Shown: positions 1 through 7,919 of the stretch, piece by piece
How the letters are laid out: every line of letters begins with the position of its first letter
How positions within the stretch are numbered: position 1 is the first letter of the stretch
From: Bacteroidales bacterium MB20-C3-3
GTDB lineage: Bacteria > Bacteroidota > Bacteroidia > Bacteroidales > UBA932
DNA length: 64,000 bases
Assembly (NCBI GenBank): GCA_035609245.1
Contig: CP141202.1
Coordinates: 1,736,001 to 1,800,000, forward strand
Direction: 5' to 3'
Made by a program: the position numbers and the translations under genes
The notes under the pieces: model-generated
What the model was told of the DNA's origin: nothing
Database searches by the model: none
What the model saw: the letters and a program-made list of their open reading frames with translations, nothing else

Positions 1-462
1 TTTTGCAGACAGGAATATATAATAAATAAAAATAGCAAAGAAGAGGAGCAGAGTGATTCCGTCTGACCTTGATATCATCCCTGACCCCTCTCCCATAAAC
101 TGGTCACCCGCAACAGCTATCAATACAAAAGCAGCAAGAATTGCATAAGGAATCTCAATTTTTACAAGGGACCTCTGAAGTCCAATCGGCCGTATCATGG
201 CTGCAATACCAACAATAACAAGGAGATTAAAGATATTGCTTCCTACCACATTTCCAATGGCCATACCGGGAGAACCGCCGGTTGAGGCCATAATGTTTAC
301 GGCAAGTTCAGGAGCAGAAGTTCCAAAGGATACTACAGTCAAACCAATTATAAGATCTGATATCTTTAATTTTTTTGCAATTGATGAAGCACCCTTGACA
401 AGATAGTCTGCTCCAAAAATCAGCACAACAAAACCTAATATGAGTAATAAATAGGGTAACAT
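1..462 (-). CDS. CaCA-family cation/Ca2+ exchanger (YrbG-like), C-terminus outside window
   Basis: Integral membrane antiporter expected to exchange Na+ or H+ for Ca2+. The start ATG is at 460-462 on the minus strand, and the frame is open to base 1, giving the first 154 residues only. Seen: a hydrophobic N-terminus, then the alpha-1 repeat with GTSAPELAVN and GNVVGSNIFN, the signature of the Ca2+/cation antiporter superfamily, followed by more membrane segments. It lies 9 bp after the TsaC gene at the end of a minus-strand run. The family call is firm; the transported ion is inferred. Confidence 0.85.
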   Translation of the reverse strand, partial: MLPYLLLILGFVVLIFGADYLVKGASSIAKKLKISDLIIGLTVVSFGTSAPELAVNIMASTGGSPGMAIGNVVGSNIFNLLVIVGIAAMIRPIGLQRSLVKIEIPYAILAAFVLIAVAGDQFMGEGSGMISRSDGITLLLFFAIFIYYIFLSAK

Positions 463-471
463 ATTATTTTT

Positions 472-1056
472 TTATTCTTTTATAATTTTAACCTCTCCGG
501 AGAGTCCCAGCATCATAATAGATGAGGGTTTTCCTGTGGATCCTGACTCAAATGAATTATCGGCAACCCAATCAGCAGCTTCAATAATGTCAATTGAGAC
601 AGATTCAAAGAAGTCTGGGGCATTGGATCCTGAAATATTCGCAGATGTTGAGGCCAAAGGTTTGCCGAAACGCCTTATAAGAGACCGGCAAAATTGATGA
701 TCCGGGATTCTGAACGCAGCATATTTATCCTCGGAGATTGCATTGGTTGCCAGCCTCTCTGCTCCGGGATAAATTATTGTCAGAGGTTTGTCATTAATTT
801 CCAGGATTTGCCATGCTATCTCCGGCACCTCTCTTATGTAACGGGAAAGCATATCTGGACCATCAACAAGCATTACCAGGCTATTGCGGTCTTCTCGTCT
901 CTTTATTGCATAAATTTTTTCAACCGCTTTTGGATTGGTAGCATCGCAGCCAAGTCCCCATACAGTATCTGTTGGGTAGAGGATAACTCCACCCTCTCTT
1001 AGAATCTTTAAGGCTTCATCAACAGCTTTTTTTAACTCTTTCTCCTTTGATATCAT
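472..1056 (-). CDS. L-threonylcarbamoyladenylate synthase (Sua5/YciO/YrdC family)
   Basis: Makes threonylcarbamoyl-AMP from threonine, bicarbonate and ATP, the first step of the t6A37 modification of ANN-decoding tRNAs. The 194-residue protein is a complete YrdC domain: a GGVILYPTDTVWGLGCDATN region near residues 22-41, the KRREDRNSL motif around 53-61, and STSANISGS near 137-145, which line the nucleotide and threonine site. It has the short TsaC form without a C-terminal Sua5 domain. It lies between the EEP phosphatase and the exchanger gene with gaps of 3 and 9 bp, so it is probably co-transcribed. Confidence 0.9.
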   Translation of the reverse strand: MISKEKELKKAVDEALKILREGGVILYPTDTVWGLGCDATNPKAVEKIYAIKRREDRNSLVMLVDGPDMLSRYIREVPEIAWQILEINDKPLTIIYPGAERLATNAISEDKYAAFRIPDHQFCRSLIRRFGKPLASTSANISGSNAPDFFESVSIDIIEAADWVADNSFESGSTGKPSSIMMLGLSGEVKIIKE

Positions 1057-1059
1057 AAC

Positions 1060-2163
1060 TTATGGTATTATCAGTTCTGTAATTACAGGATAGTGGTCTG
1101 ACCATGGCTCTTTAGGAGTCCTGTGACTCATTGCCCACCACCCGGATGGGTAAAGAACATAGTCTATCCTCAAAAGAGGCCACAAACTTCCATATGTCGC
1201 ACTCATTCCCTTTCCGGACTCTCTGAAGCTGTCTTCTTTTCCTCTTGAGAGAATATGGTAAGTGTAGGACATAGGAGTGTCATTAAAATCCCCGCAAATG
1301 ATTGCAGGTATCTCAGAGGCAGAGGAGTGTGCAGCGATTGTGTCTACTTGTCTTGATCTTTTTTTAAATGTATTTGCCATTTTATCGTGAACATCAAGAA
1401 GCTCTTCACTCATCTTTTCGCTATTTGATATCCTTTTTACAAGAGATGTGAATGAGATGCTGTGTGATTCCAAATGGGTGTTGTAAATTCTTATAGCTCT
1501 ACCATAGTGGTCAATATCGCTGTAGATACAAAGATTTGTACTCTTTTTAAAAGTAATCTCTCCCGATTCTTTTATTGGAAAGCGGCTCAAAGTCAAATTC
1601 CCGAATCTGCTTCCGCTTTTTAGTTTATAAAAGTGGCTGCTTCTGAATGGATACTCTTTGAAAAGTGTTTTTATCATCCCTGTATCCCTTATGTAAAACT
1701 CCTGAAAGCATATTATATCCGGGTTATTTTCCCCGCAGAATCTGGCAATACTTCCAAGTGCAGATTCCCGCCCCACATCTCTCTTATGGGCAAACATCCC
1801 CACATTGTAAGTCATGACTTTTAAAGAGATGCCCTCCTCTCCCCTGTTGGGCTCTCCCCAGTTAACAAACATATCGGCAAAAAGCAGAGAGGGGAGTATA
1901 GTAAAAAAGGTAATCCATGTAGCACCGCTTCTGCGTAGCATCCCTGCAATCAGTAAAGCGATGTTTACAAGTAGTATAGGAATAAAATAGAGACCAAAAA
2001 AGAGAGGGAATGATACAAATGACGGATTTATGAATACTGACAGATATGATAGTACCAGGGCCACCCCTGCAACAATAATCATCAGCCTGAAGAGCAATGC
2101 AAAAGGCCAGGGAGATCTCCCATGTTTTACCTTTTTGTTTTTTGATCTTCTTCTTCCGGCCAT
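1060..2163 (-). CDS. Membrane-anchored endonuclease/exonuclease/phosphatase (EEP) family protein
   Basis: Metal-dependent phosphoesterase of the DNase I-like EEP fold; the substrate is unknown. Residues 1-115 hold a basic N-terminus and about three hydrophobic segments. The catalytic domain follows, with MTYNVGMFAHKR, ICFQEFY, THLESH, GDFNDTP and the terminal WSDHYPV, which supply the metal ligands and the catalytic histidine. The length of 367 residues is usual for the membrane-anchored Bacteroidota version. Its start codon overlaps the rhomboid stop by one base (ATGA), which suggests translational coupling. Confidence 0.85.
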   Translation of the reverse strand: MAGRRRSKNKKVKHGRSPWPFALLFRLMIIVAGVALVLSYLSVFINPSFVSFPLFFGLYFIPILLVNIALLIAGMLRRSGATWITFFTILPSLLFADMFVNWGEPNRGEEGISLKVMTYNVGMFAHKRDVGRESALGSIARFCGENNPDIICFQEFYIRDTGMIKTLFKEYPFRSSHFYKLKSGSRFGNLTLSRFPIKESGEITFKKSTNLCIYSDIDHYGRAIRIYNTHLESHSISFTSLVKRISNSEKMSEELLDVHDKMANTFKKRSRQVDTIAAHSSASEIPAIICGDFNDTPMSYTYHILSRGKEDSFRESGKGMSATYGSLWPLLRIDYVLYPSGWWAMSHRTPKEPWSDHYPVITELIIP

Positions 2164-2843
2164 CAGAAGTACATTTTATTATTCTTTTTCCAGTATCTTA
2201 TAAGGAAGAAACCAAACAGCATACCGCCCAGGTGGGCAAAGTGAGCAATGTTACCTCCTGTATTAGAAACACCCAGTAATAGTTCAATACCGCCAAATAT
2301 TAGCACAAACCATTTTGCCTTAAGAGCAACAGGAGGGAAAATTAACTGCAGTACATTATTAGGGAAGAGCATTCCGTATGCAAGCAGAACTCCGTATACT
2401 GCTCCTGAAGCACCTACAGTAGGGGTCATAAGCAAGTTCTGAATATTTTGAAGAGCATATTGATTCCCTGCTTCAAAAGCAGCTACTTGTGAAGTGTAGT
2501 CAAAATAAAGAACAAGAGAGTGGAGAGCGGCTGCACCCAGCCCGGTCACCATATAGTAAAGAAAGAATTTCTGGCTTCCCCACACATGTTCAAGTACTAC
2601 ACCAAAGATAATCAGTGAGTACATATTGAAAAAGAGGTGAATGAAATTCCCGTGCATAAACATATGTGTGACAAACTGATATGGGCGGAAAAACTCAGAT
2701 TCAAAATAGAACAGTGAAAACTTCTCGTACATGAAATTCCCCGTGAAAAAGGTGATCAGTAACATAAGTGCGTTGATGATCACAAGGTTTTTAATAACCG
2801 GCGGTAGTGATGTAAAAAATCCGCCTCCTCTGTATGGTATCAT
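2163..2843 (-). CDS. Rhomboid family intramembrane serine protease
   Basis: Cleaves transmembrane substrates inside the inner membrane. Six or so hydrophobic segments are seen, with HGNFIHLFFNMYSL (residues ~64-77 of this version), the catalytic serine in GASGAVYGVL, and the catalytic histidine in NIAHFAHLGGMLFG. The second ATG (2843) is preferred because homologues start MIPxxGGGFF; an upstream ATG at 2861 would add six residues. The gene lies directly before the EEP gene and after mutL on the same strand. Family assignment is secure; substrates cannot be read from the sequence. Confidence 0.88.
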   Translation of the reverse strand: MIPYRGGGFFTSLPPVIKNLVIINALMLLITFFTGNFMYEKFSLFYFESEFFRPYQFVTHMFMHGNFIHLFFNMYSLIIFGVVLEHVWGSQKFFLYYMVTGLGAAALHSLVLYFDYTSQVAAFEAGNQYALQNIQNLLMTPTVGASGAVYGVLLAYGMLFPNNVLQLIFPPVALKAKWFVLIFGGIELLLGVSNTGGNIAHFAHLGGMLFGFFLIRYWKKNNKMYF

Positions 2844-2866
2844 ATTGTAAAATTTTATCAATTAAA

Positions 2867-4621
2867 TTATACGGACATTCGTCCCTCTATCTCTTCAACG
2901 GATAGAAGCGAGAAAACCGGGTACCCGGATGGTGAGTTTGCTGGTTCTGTACATGCAAAGAGTGCATCAACAAGTCCCCTCGCCTCAAGATGGCTTAGAG
3001 TTCCGCTCTTCTGTCTTGCTCCTGCCGAGGCAAGAGTTGAGGCGATTCTTTCGCGTACCTCACCCCCAATATCCCCTCTGCCTTCCGGCAGAATGTTAAT
3101 TAGAGTATCTGCAAGTTTGTCTACTCTCTCTATCTCTCCTGAAAAGCTGTCCGGAATACCTGTCAGCAAATACTCTCCATTCTCACTCCTCTTTATGTCA
3201 AAACCAAACTGCAAAATGCGTGCACTCTTTTCTTCAACAACAGATTTCTGTGCTTCACTAAGATTTAACTGAGCGGGGAAGAGTACCTTCTGGATATCTG
3301 CAGATTCCATTGTAAGAGATTTTATATATCGCTCAAATAGAATTCTTTCCCAGGCACGGATTATATCAATAATAATAAGTCCGGATTTAATAGTAGTGGC
3401 TATATATCTGCTCCCAACCTGAAGTACAGGTTTTTGAACAATATGCTCCTCCTGGAAAATAGCTCCGCTATCTTTAACAGGCTCCCAGCTTCTATCTGCC
3501 TCTCGATTAAATTTTCCCTCTTCAAAAAATGGGTTAAATAGTGGATCATAATCTATTTTAGGAGGCGGTACCCAGTACCCACTTTTAACTTTGGGAATCT
3601 CCGGGGCTCCCTCCTGGTCAAAATCAATACTCGGCATAAAAGAGTTTCTTCCAAGAGATTCTCTTACGGCACTATGCAGAATATCAAAAATTGCGTAATC
3701 ATCTTCAAACTTGACTTCCGTTTTTGCAGGATGAATATTTACATCAATTCTGGACTGTTCAGCTTCAAAAAAAACAAAGAAGGATGGTAGATGACCCTCC
3801 TGGATAAGATTTTCGTATGCTTTAAGGAGTGCCTTCTGAAAATAGGGGCTTCTGAAGAACCTTCCGTTTGCAAAGAAGTACTGGTTGCCCGGAGTTTTTC
3901 TGGCATCCTCAGGCTTGCCGATGTATCCCTTTATTTTGACAATAGTTGTATCAACCGAAATCTCTACAAGCTCTTTCCCCAACTCCCGCCCGAGTATAGA
4001 CTGAATTCTGAGACGGAGATTGGCCGGAGGCAGGTTGTAAACCTCAACTCCGTTATTGGTGAAATGGAAATGGAGATCCGGGCGGGTAATGGCAATCCTT
4101 GTAAATTCAGCAAGAATTTGTCTGTACTCGGCAGCATCGGATTTAAGAAATTTTCTTCTGGCCGGGATATTGTAGAATATGTTTCTAACAGAGAAGATTG
4201 AACCTTGTGGTGTTGCAATTTGATTTACGGAGTTAACTTTTGACTCGGATATTTTAACTTCTGTTCCGGTCTCATCTTCAGCTCTTCTTGTCCGGAGAGT
4301 AACCTCAGAAACAGAGGCTATTGATGCCAGAGCCTCTCCGCGGAATCCAAATGTGCCCAGCTGCTCCAGATCCTCAATTTCATTGATTTTTGATGTGGCA
4401 TGTCTCTCAAATGCAAGCACGGCGTCTTCACGGGACATCCCACATCCGTTATCGGAAACCTGAATAAGAGTTCTGCCGGAATCCTTTATGGAAACGCTAA
4501 TTTCCGCAGCTCCCGCATCAACAGCATTTTCCATTAGCTCCTTGACCACAGAGGCCGGTCTTTGAACCACCTCCCCCGCAGCGATCAGATTTGAAACATG
4601 TCCCGGAAGTATCTTGAGCAT
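2867..4621 (-). CDS. mutL: DNA mismatch repair protein MutL
   Basis: Couples MutS mismatch recognition to downstream repair. The N-terminal GHKL ATPase is complete: ELMENAVDAGA (N box), DNGCGM (G1), GFRGEALASI (lid) and PAKTEVKF (transducer lysine loop). The C-terminal dimerisation region begins near residue 400. Where endonuclease-type MutL proteins have DQHAxxER, this protein reads DIIRAWERILFERY, so the metal-binding nuclease motif is not recognisable and strand nicking is uncertain. It is 584 residues long and sits 23 bp after the 97-residue membrane protein gene in the same direction. Confidence 0.93.
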   Translation of the reverse strand: MLKILPGHVSNLIAAGEVVQRPASVVKELMENAVDAGAAEISVSIKDSGRTLIQVSDNGCGMSREDAVLAFERHATSKINEIEDLEQLGTFGFRGEALASIASVSEVTLRTRRAEDETGTEVKISESKVNSVNQIATPQGSIFSVRNIFYNIPARRKFLKSDAAEYRQILAEFTRIAITRPDLHFHFTNNGVEVYNLPPANLRLRIQSILGRELGKELVEISVDTTIVKIKGYIGKPEDARKTPGNQYFFANGRFFRSPYFQKALLKAYENLIQEGHLPSFFVFFEAEQSRIDVNIHPAKTEVKFEDDYAIFDILHSAVRESLGRNSFMPSIDFDQEGAPEIPKVKSGYWVPPPKIDYDPLFNPFFEEGKFNREADRSWEPVKDSGAIFQEEHIVQKPVLQVGSRYIATTIKSGLIIIDIIRAWERILFERYIKSLTMESADIQKVLFPAQLNLSEAQKSVVEEKSARILQFGFDIKRSENGEYLLTGIPDSFSGEIERVDKLADTLINILPEGRGDIGGEVRERIASTLASAGARQKSGTLSHLEARGLVDALFACTEPANSPSGYPVFSLLSVEEIEGRMSV

Positions 4622-4644
4622 AAGTATTGGTAATCTAACGCAGA

Positions 4645-4938
4645 CTATTTAAAAAAGTTGCCAAGTGCGTCAGCAAAAAAGTAAACCACTGCCATCATAG
4701 CAAGGATGGAGACAAGAATAATAATTCTTGATATCATAGGAGACATGGAGCTCTTTCTCCCCTCATAAACCGCCTTTTGAATTTTACCGCGGATATGGCT
4801 CCCAATGATATGGACATCATTGTGACTCTCGGCTGCCTTTATCCTCCCCTCCAGCTCCTCTCTCTTAGGATCATAGTAGCGTGGCTGATAGTTAAAGGAG
4901 CGATGCTTGGGTACATTAAAGAAATTAAATAAAGCCAT
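4645..4938 (-). CDS. Small single-pass membrane protein of unknown function, upstream of mutL
   Basis: A 97-residue protein with an aromatic, basic N-terminus (FNVPKHRSFNYQPRYYDPKR), a charged middle, and one C-terminal transmembrane helix (about residues 72-92). I do not recognise a named domain; similar small proteins occur next to mutL in Bacteroidales. It is the first gene of the minus-strand operon, with a good -7 element at 4965-4972. The coding call rests on the clean start, promoter and same-strand context. Confidence 0.7.
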   Translation of the reverse strand: MALFNFFNVPKHRSFNYQPRYYDPKREELEGRIKAAESHNDVHIIGSHIRGKIQKAVYEGRKSSMSPMISRIIILVSILAMMAVVYFFADALGNFFK

Positions 4939-4964
4939 TTGCCTCTCTTTTGTTTATATTTACA

Positions 4965-4972
4965 CAAAGATA
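4965..4972 (-). promoter_or_regulatory. -7 element for the mutL-rhomboid-tsaC operon
   Basis: On the minus strand this reads TATCTTTG, matching the Bacteroidota consensus TAnnTTTG, about 27 bp before the start codon of the 97-residue gene. A clear -33 TTTG was not identified. Confidence 0.55.
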
Positions 4973-5003
4973 ACAATATTTAATTTTTTATTTTTGTCCT
5001 GAC

Positions 5004-5510
5004 ATGAAAACTGCAGAAACAATATACCCGCCATTTAGAATCGGCAATGGTTATGATGTTCACCGTCTCGCTCCCAGACTCCCTTTCTGGGTTTGTGGTA
5101 TTCAGGTTCCTCATGAAAAGGGGTGTATTGCCCATTCAGACGGCGACACTCCTGTTCATGCTCTCAGTGATGCAATCCTAGGTGCACTCGCCCTTGGGGA
5201 TATTGGAAAACATTTTCCCGACTCTTCAGCCGAATACAGTGGAATAGACAGTAAAATTCTTTTAAAAAGGGTGATTCAGTTAGCTGCCGAGCAGGGATGG
5301 AGAATTGGGAACTGCGACATTACAATTGCGCTTCAGCGCCCCAAGATAGGCCCCTATATTCCGCAAATGAGACAAACACTTGCAGAGATACTTGAGTGCG
5401 ACCTAAGCTGTGTATCTGTCAAAGCCACAACAACTGAGAAACTAGGTTTTGTAGGCAGGGAAGAGGGTATTGAGTGCTGGGCGAGTGTGCTTATGGTTCG
5501 TAAAGATTAG
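5004..5510 (+). CDS. ispF: 2-C-methyl-D-erythritol 2,4-cyclodiphosphate synthase
   Basis: Converts CDP-ME 2-phosphate to ME-cyclodiphosphate in the non-mevalonate isoprenoid pathway. The 168-residue protein has all family marks: GNGYDVHRL (metal ligands D and H), HSDGDTPVHALSDAILGALA with the third ligand histidine, DIGKHFPD, and VKATTTEKLGFVGREEGI near the C-terminus. It is about ten residues longer at the N-terminus than most IspF proteins. It is divergent from the mutL operon across a 65-bp gap. Confidence 0.95.
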   Translation: MKTAETIYPPFRIGNGYDVHRLAPRLPFWVCGIQVPHEKGCIAHSDGDTPVHALSDAILGALALGDIGKHFPDSSAEYSGIDSKILLKRVIQLAAEQGWRIGNCDITIALQRPKIGPYIPQMRQTLAEILECDLSCVSVKATTTEKLGFVGREEGIECWASVLMVRKD

Positions 5511-5771
5511 AGACTCTCTCCTGATATATGCCCCCGCAGAGGCGGTATCGGCCACCATATGCCCCGGACCAAACTTGTCCTGAAAGAAGTTCTTATACAA
5601 ATCAATAAGCCTTGACTGCGGATACAACTCCAACTGCCTTTTGACCACACTCTCAACCTCTTGTCTCTGCTGCCCTAACATCATCCCTCCGCCTCCGGTC
5701 ACCAGTCCGTAAATCAGCACGTAGCGCACGGCTAATCTCATAAACTTTACTCTTGCCTTACTCTTTTTCAT
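5511..5771 (-). pseudogene. Truncated N-terminal fragment of a conserved Bacteroidota secreted protein
   Basis: The minus-strand frame opens at 5771 with a basic, hydrophobic N-terminus that looks like a signal or anchor. It continues through LIDLYKNFFQDKFGPGHMVA and DTASAGAYIRRE, which resembles the start of a Bacteroidota family of roughly 200+ residues that I cannot name. At 5510 the frame runs straight into the antisense of the ispF 3' end, so the rest of the protein is missing. I read it as a remnant truncated by a deletion at the ispF stop codon. The homology is from memory and unverified. Confidence 0.55.
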
Positions 5772-6040
5772 ACTGCTTATATCTGTTTGCTAATATAGTA
5801 TAAAGATCCCACTTCTATATTTTGATCTGAATTGTTTAATAAAATCTGACAAATGATACATCTCCTCAAAAGGCTATTTATAGATAAACAGAGAGATACA
5901 GAGGTGCAGGTATGGCAAATATCCGGCCGGAAAGCGGTGAGTTGGATGCTTGAGCTAAAGTTTCCCACGTCAAAGACCAGAAGTAAACTATAGTATGCCC
6001 TACCCGCACCGCTGTAACACGCTGATTAGCTAAACATAAG

Positions 6041-6075
6041 CAATCCACCTGTCAGGTCACCTGACAGGTGGATTG
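6041..6075. repeat. Perfect 17-bp inverted repeat (hairpin)
   Basis: The left arm CAATCCACCTGTCAGGT (6041-6057) is exactly complementary to 6059-6075, with one base between. No T-run follows, so it is not a standard terminator. It lies in the non-coding stretch before tRNA-Met. It could be an operator or a small palindromic element. Confidence 0.7.
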
Positions 6076-6201
6076 TCTATAAATTGATAATCTGAGACTT
6101 AGAGCCGCACGGGTTTCGCAAAAATCATCTGCCGAATGGCCAACTCAGGCCGGGCGGGTATCCTCCAAGCCTCACGCCCGGCACCATATAAATGCATCTG
6201 C

Positions 6202-6333
6202 GGGTTGACAGGGATATTTGTATATATGCATAAAAAATAAATAGTTGCAAATTGTTTTTTTGAAAAGTTTTCAAATAAGTAATTTTTAAGTATCTAACTA
6301 CCTGCTAGATAAGCGAATATCCCTGTCAAACCC
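6202..6333. repeat. Inverted repeat with AT-rich core, possible MITE
   Basis: GGGTTGACAGGGATATT at 6202-6218 is inverted at 6316-6333 with one extra base. The arms flank about 97 bp of very AT-rich sequence. GC-rich segments containing GCCGGGCGG occur outside both arms in opposite orientation, so the element may be longer. No coding capacity. Confidence 0.5.
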
Positions 6334-6477
6334 TCGCCCGCCTTCTGGCAATTCACCGCCGCCCGGCTTTAGTTACCCTTTTTGCAGAAAATTCCGACAT
6401 ACATCTGCATGGGTATATAGTGTACATAAGGCTGGAGTATATTATTCACAACAAAAATTAATAATTAACCCGGGAAA

Positions 6478-6508
6478 TTTGTCACATCATAAAAAAGTAT
6501 TACTTTTG
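6478..6508 (+). promoter_or_regulatory. Promoter of tRNA-Met
   Basis: TTTG at 6478-6481, a 19-bp spacer, and TACTTTTG at 6501-6508 fit the Bacteroidota housekeeping sigma consensus closely. The predicted start lies just upstream of the tRNA at 6527. Confidence 0.75.
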
Positions 6509-6526
6509 CCCTCCCAAACCAAACGC

Positions 6527-6600
6527 GGCGCGATAGCTCAGCTGGTTAGAGCGCATGATTCATAATCATGAGGTCCCCAGTTCAATCCTGGGTCGCGCTA
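6527..6600 (+). tRNA. tRNA-Met (anticodon CAT)
   Basis: A 74-nt cloverleaf: acceptor GGCGCGA pairs with TCGCGCT (G1-T72 wobble), with A73 as discriminator. The anticodon stem CATGA/TCATG encloses TTCATAA, with CAT at 6561-6563. The T arm reads CCCAGTTCAATCCTGGG. CCA is not encoded. The first pair is G-T, so elongator versus initiator is not settled here. A strong promoter precedes it and a terminator hairpin follows at 6607-6638. The accessory island begins directly after it, as often happens at tRNA genes. Confidence 0.95.
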
Positions 6601-6606
6601 CAAGAG

Positions 6607-6645
6607 AGCCCCACTTTTGCAAAAGCAAAAGTGGGGCTTTGTTTT
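6607..6645 (+). terminator. Rho-independent terminator after tRNA-Met
   Basis: A perfect 14-bp stem (AGCCCCACTTTTGC and its complement, 6607-6638) has a 4-nt loop and is followed by a T-rich run (TTGTTTTTT). Confidence 0.8.
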
Positions 6646-6717
6646 TTCCACCCGGCCAAGAGCTAGCTCTTGCCGGAGCGAAAAAACAAAGCAACCTGTA
6701 TGGCATTGCCATACAGG
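6636..6717. repeat. Two further nested palindromes between tRNA and recombinase
   Basis: GCTTTGTTTTTT (6636-6647) pairs with 6681-6692 and encloses a second perfect palindrome, CCGGcCAAGAGCTAGCTCTTGcCGG. A third palindrome, CCTGTATGGCA with its complement, occupies 6695-6717. Together with the tRNA terminator they form an array of strong hairpins upstream of the recombinase gene. Confidence 0.65.
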
Positions 6718-6729
6718 GGCTCTCCACTC

Positions 6730-6818
6730 TTGGGCTGTATTGCCGACCGTTGCAGGATCACCGACCGCAGGGAGGTACTCCTGGCTTTGGGCTGTTTTGC
6801 CGACTATTCCAGGATCAC
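6730..6818. repeat. 32-bp direct repeat, two copies 57 bp apart
   Basis: Copies at 6730-6761 and 6787-6818 both begin TTGGGCTGT, contain TTGCCGAC and end CAGGATCAC, with 28 of 32 bases the same. They lie just upstream of the recombinase gene and could be protein-binding sites or a duplication. No function is assigned. Confidence 0.55.
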
Positions 6819-6916
6819 GGAGCAAAGCGACGTAATCCGGCAAACAAAACTGCAGATAACTCAAAATCATCACATTTTTTTGTAATTTTATACAAACAAA
6901 ATTGGAGGATAGAGAT

Positions 6917-7768
6917 ATGGAGAGAGAGAACCGAAAAGACGTAGCCTTTTTCGAGGCGTGGCTCAAGAGTAGCAGATACAGTACCCGGACAATCGAGGTC
7001 TATTTGAATGCCATCAATGTATTTCTTAATTACTTCGCAGATAAAGATCCCGGGGATATTACAAATTCAGATTTAGTGCTTTTCAACAGGAACTACATCC
7101 TTAAGCGCGGATATTCAGCCTCATACCAAAATCAAGTGATAAATGCCATCAAACTCTACTATCAGAAGATTGAGAAAAGGCAACTCTCAATTGAAGAGAT
7201 AGAGAGACCCAGAAAATACCGCCCGCTCCCGAAGGTCATCTCAAAGCAAGTCGTAGAGCAAATGCTTGTGTCAATTCCCAACTTCAAACACAAAACGACA
7301 CTCACTCTTGTTTATGCCTGCGGTTTGCGCAGAAGTGAAATCCTGAATCTAAAACTCATGGATTTGGATTCCAAGCGTAAGACATTGACTGTCATAAATG
7401 GAAAAGGGCAGAAGGATAGGGTGCTGCCATTAAGTGATAAACTTATGGATATGATTATCAGATATTACAAAATGTACAGACCGAAAAAATATCTGATAGA
7501 GGGACAATCACCCGGAGAGCAATACAGCGAAACAAGCATAGAGAATATCTTTCACAAATATTTGGGAAAAATTATTAAAAATCATAGCTTTACACTACAT
7601 TGTCTGCGACACAGTTATGCCACACATCTATTAGAGGCGGGAGTAAGTTTGAGATACATTCAGGAGTTGTTAGGACATAAAAGCAGCAAGACAACTGAGA
7701 TATACACATGGGTAAGTATGACCGGCCTCCAGAAGATCAAAAACCCTACAGATGACTTTGACTTATGA
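6917..7768 (+). CDS. Tyrosine recombinase (XerC/D-like), candidate cassette integrase
   Basis: Catalyses site-specific strand exchange. The protein has 283 residues from the ATG at 6917, chosen because GGAGG sits at the right spacing before it; an in-frame TTG at 6902 is within the ribosome-binding site. An N-terminal SAM-like core-binding domain (about 10-95) precedes the catalytic domain. Its residues are the Arg in CGLRRSEIL, Lys in NGKGQKDR, HCLRHSYATHL, LLGHKSSKTT and the nucleophile Tyr in EIYTWVS. The tail KIKNPTDDFDL resembles the RSPLD tail of IntI. The roughly 30-residue extra segment that IntI proteins have before the HxxR box is absent. It is co-directional with the cassettes, unlike most integrons. 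Confidence 0.9.
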   Translation: MERENRKDVAFFEAWLKSSRYSTRTIEVYLNAINVFLNYFADKDPGDITNSDLVLFNRNYILKRGYSASYQNQVINAIKLYYQKIEKRQLSIEEIERPRKYRPLPKVISKQVVEQMLVSIPNFKHKTTLTLVYACGLRRSEILNLKLMDLDSKRKTLTVINGKGQKDRVLPLSDKLMDMIIRYYKMYRPKKYLIEGQSPGEQYSETSIENIFHKYLGKIIKNHSFTLHCLRHSYATHLLEAGVSLRYIQELLGHKSSKTTEIYTWVSMTGLQKIKNPTDDFDL

Positions 7769-7875
7769 GTAAAACATTAACTGCATCCAATTGCTTAATT
7801 TATATTATTCAATAAACCTGTTTCAAGCCCCATTACTTCAACTCCTTGATTCAACTTTATTGTATACATAAACAA

Positions 7876-7884
7876 GTTAGCGGC
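7876..7884 (+). other. attI-like recombination core
   Basis: GTTAGCGGC lies 108 bp after the recombinase stop. It is the 5' limit of cassette 1: GTTAGCGGCTATATT here matches, but for one base, the complement of the sequence before the cassette's own palindrome at 9638. No second palindromic arm lies upstream, so this is a primary (attI-type) rather than attC-type site. The 107 bp between recombinase and core show no convincing outward promoter. Confidence 0.7.
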
Positions 7885-7919
7885 TATATTACAACCGACC
7901 GTGCTAAACAGAAAGTTCA

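Larger units (their letters stand above)
5772..6477. other. Non-coding stretch with palindromes, no supported gene
   Basis: About 700 bp without a convincing coding frame. A 63-codon minus-strand ORF at 5777-5968 has no start signal or recognisable sequence and was not called. The stretch holds the perfect palindrome at 6041-6075 and a long inverted repeat at 6202-6333. An AT-rich core lies between the arms of the latter. Confidence 0.6.

Noticed and set aside
5777..5968. 63-codon minus-strand ORF after the truncated gene
   Set aside because: No promoter, ribosome-binding site or recognisable sequence; treated as non-coding.
6555..6966. Several overlapping ORFs of 70-130 codons on both strands next to tRNA-Met
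   Set aside because: They run through the tRNA, its terminator and the palindromes; their sequences reflect the repeats and have no start signals.
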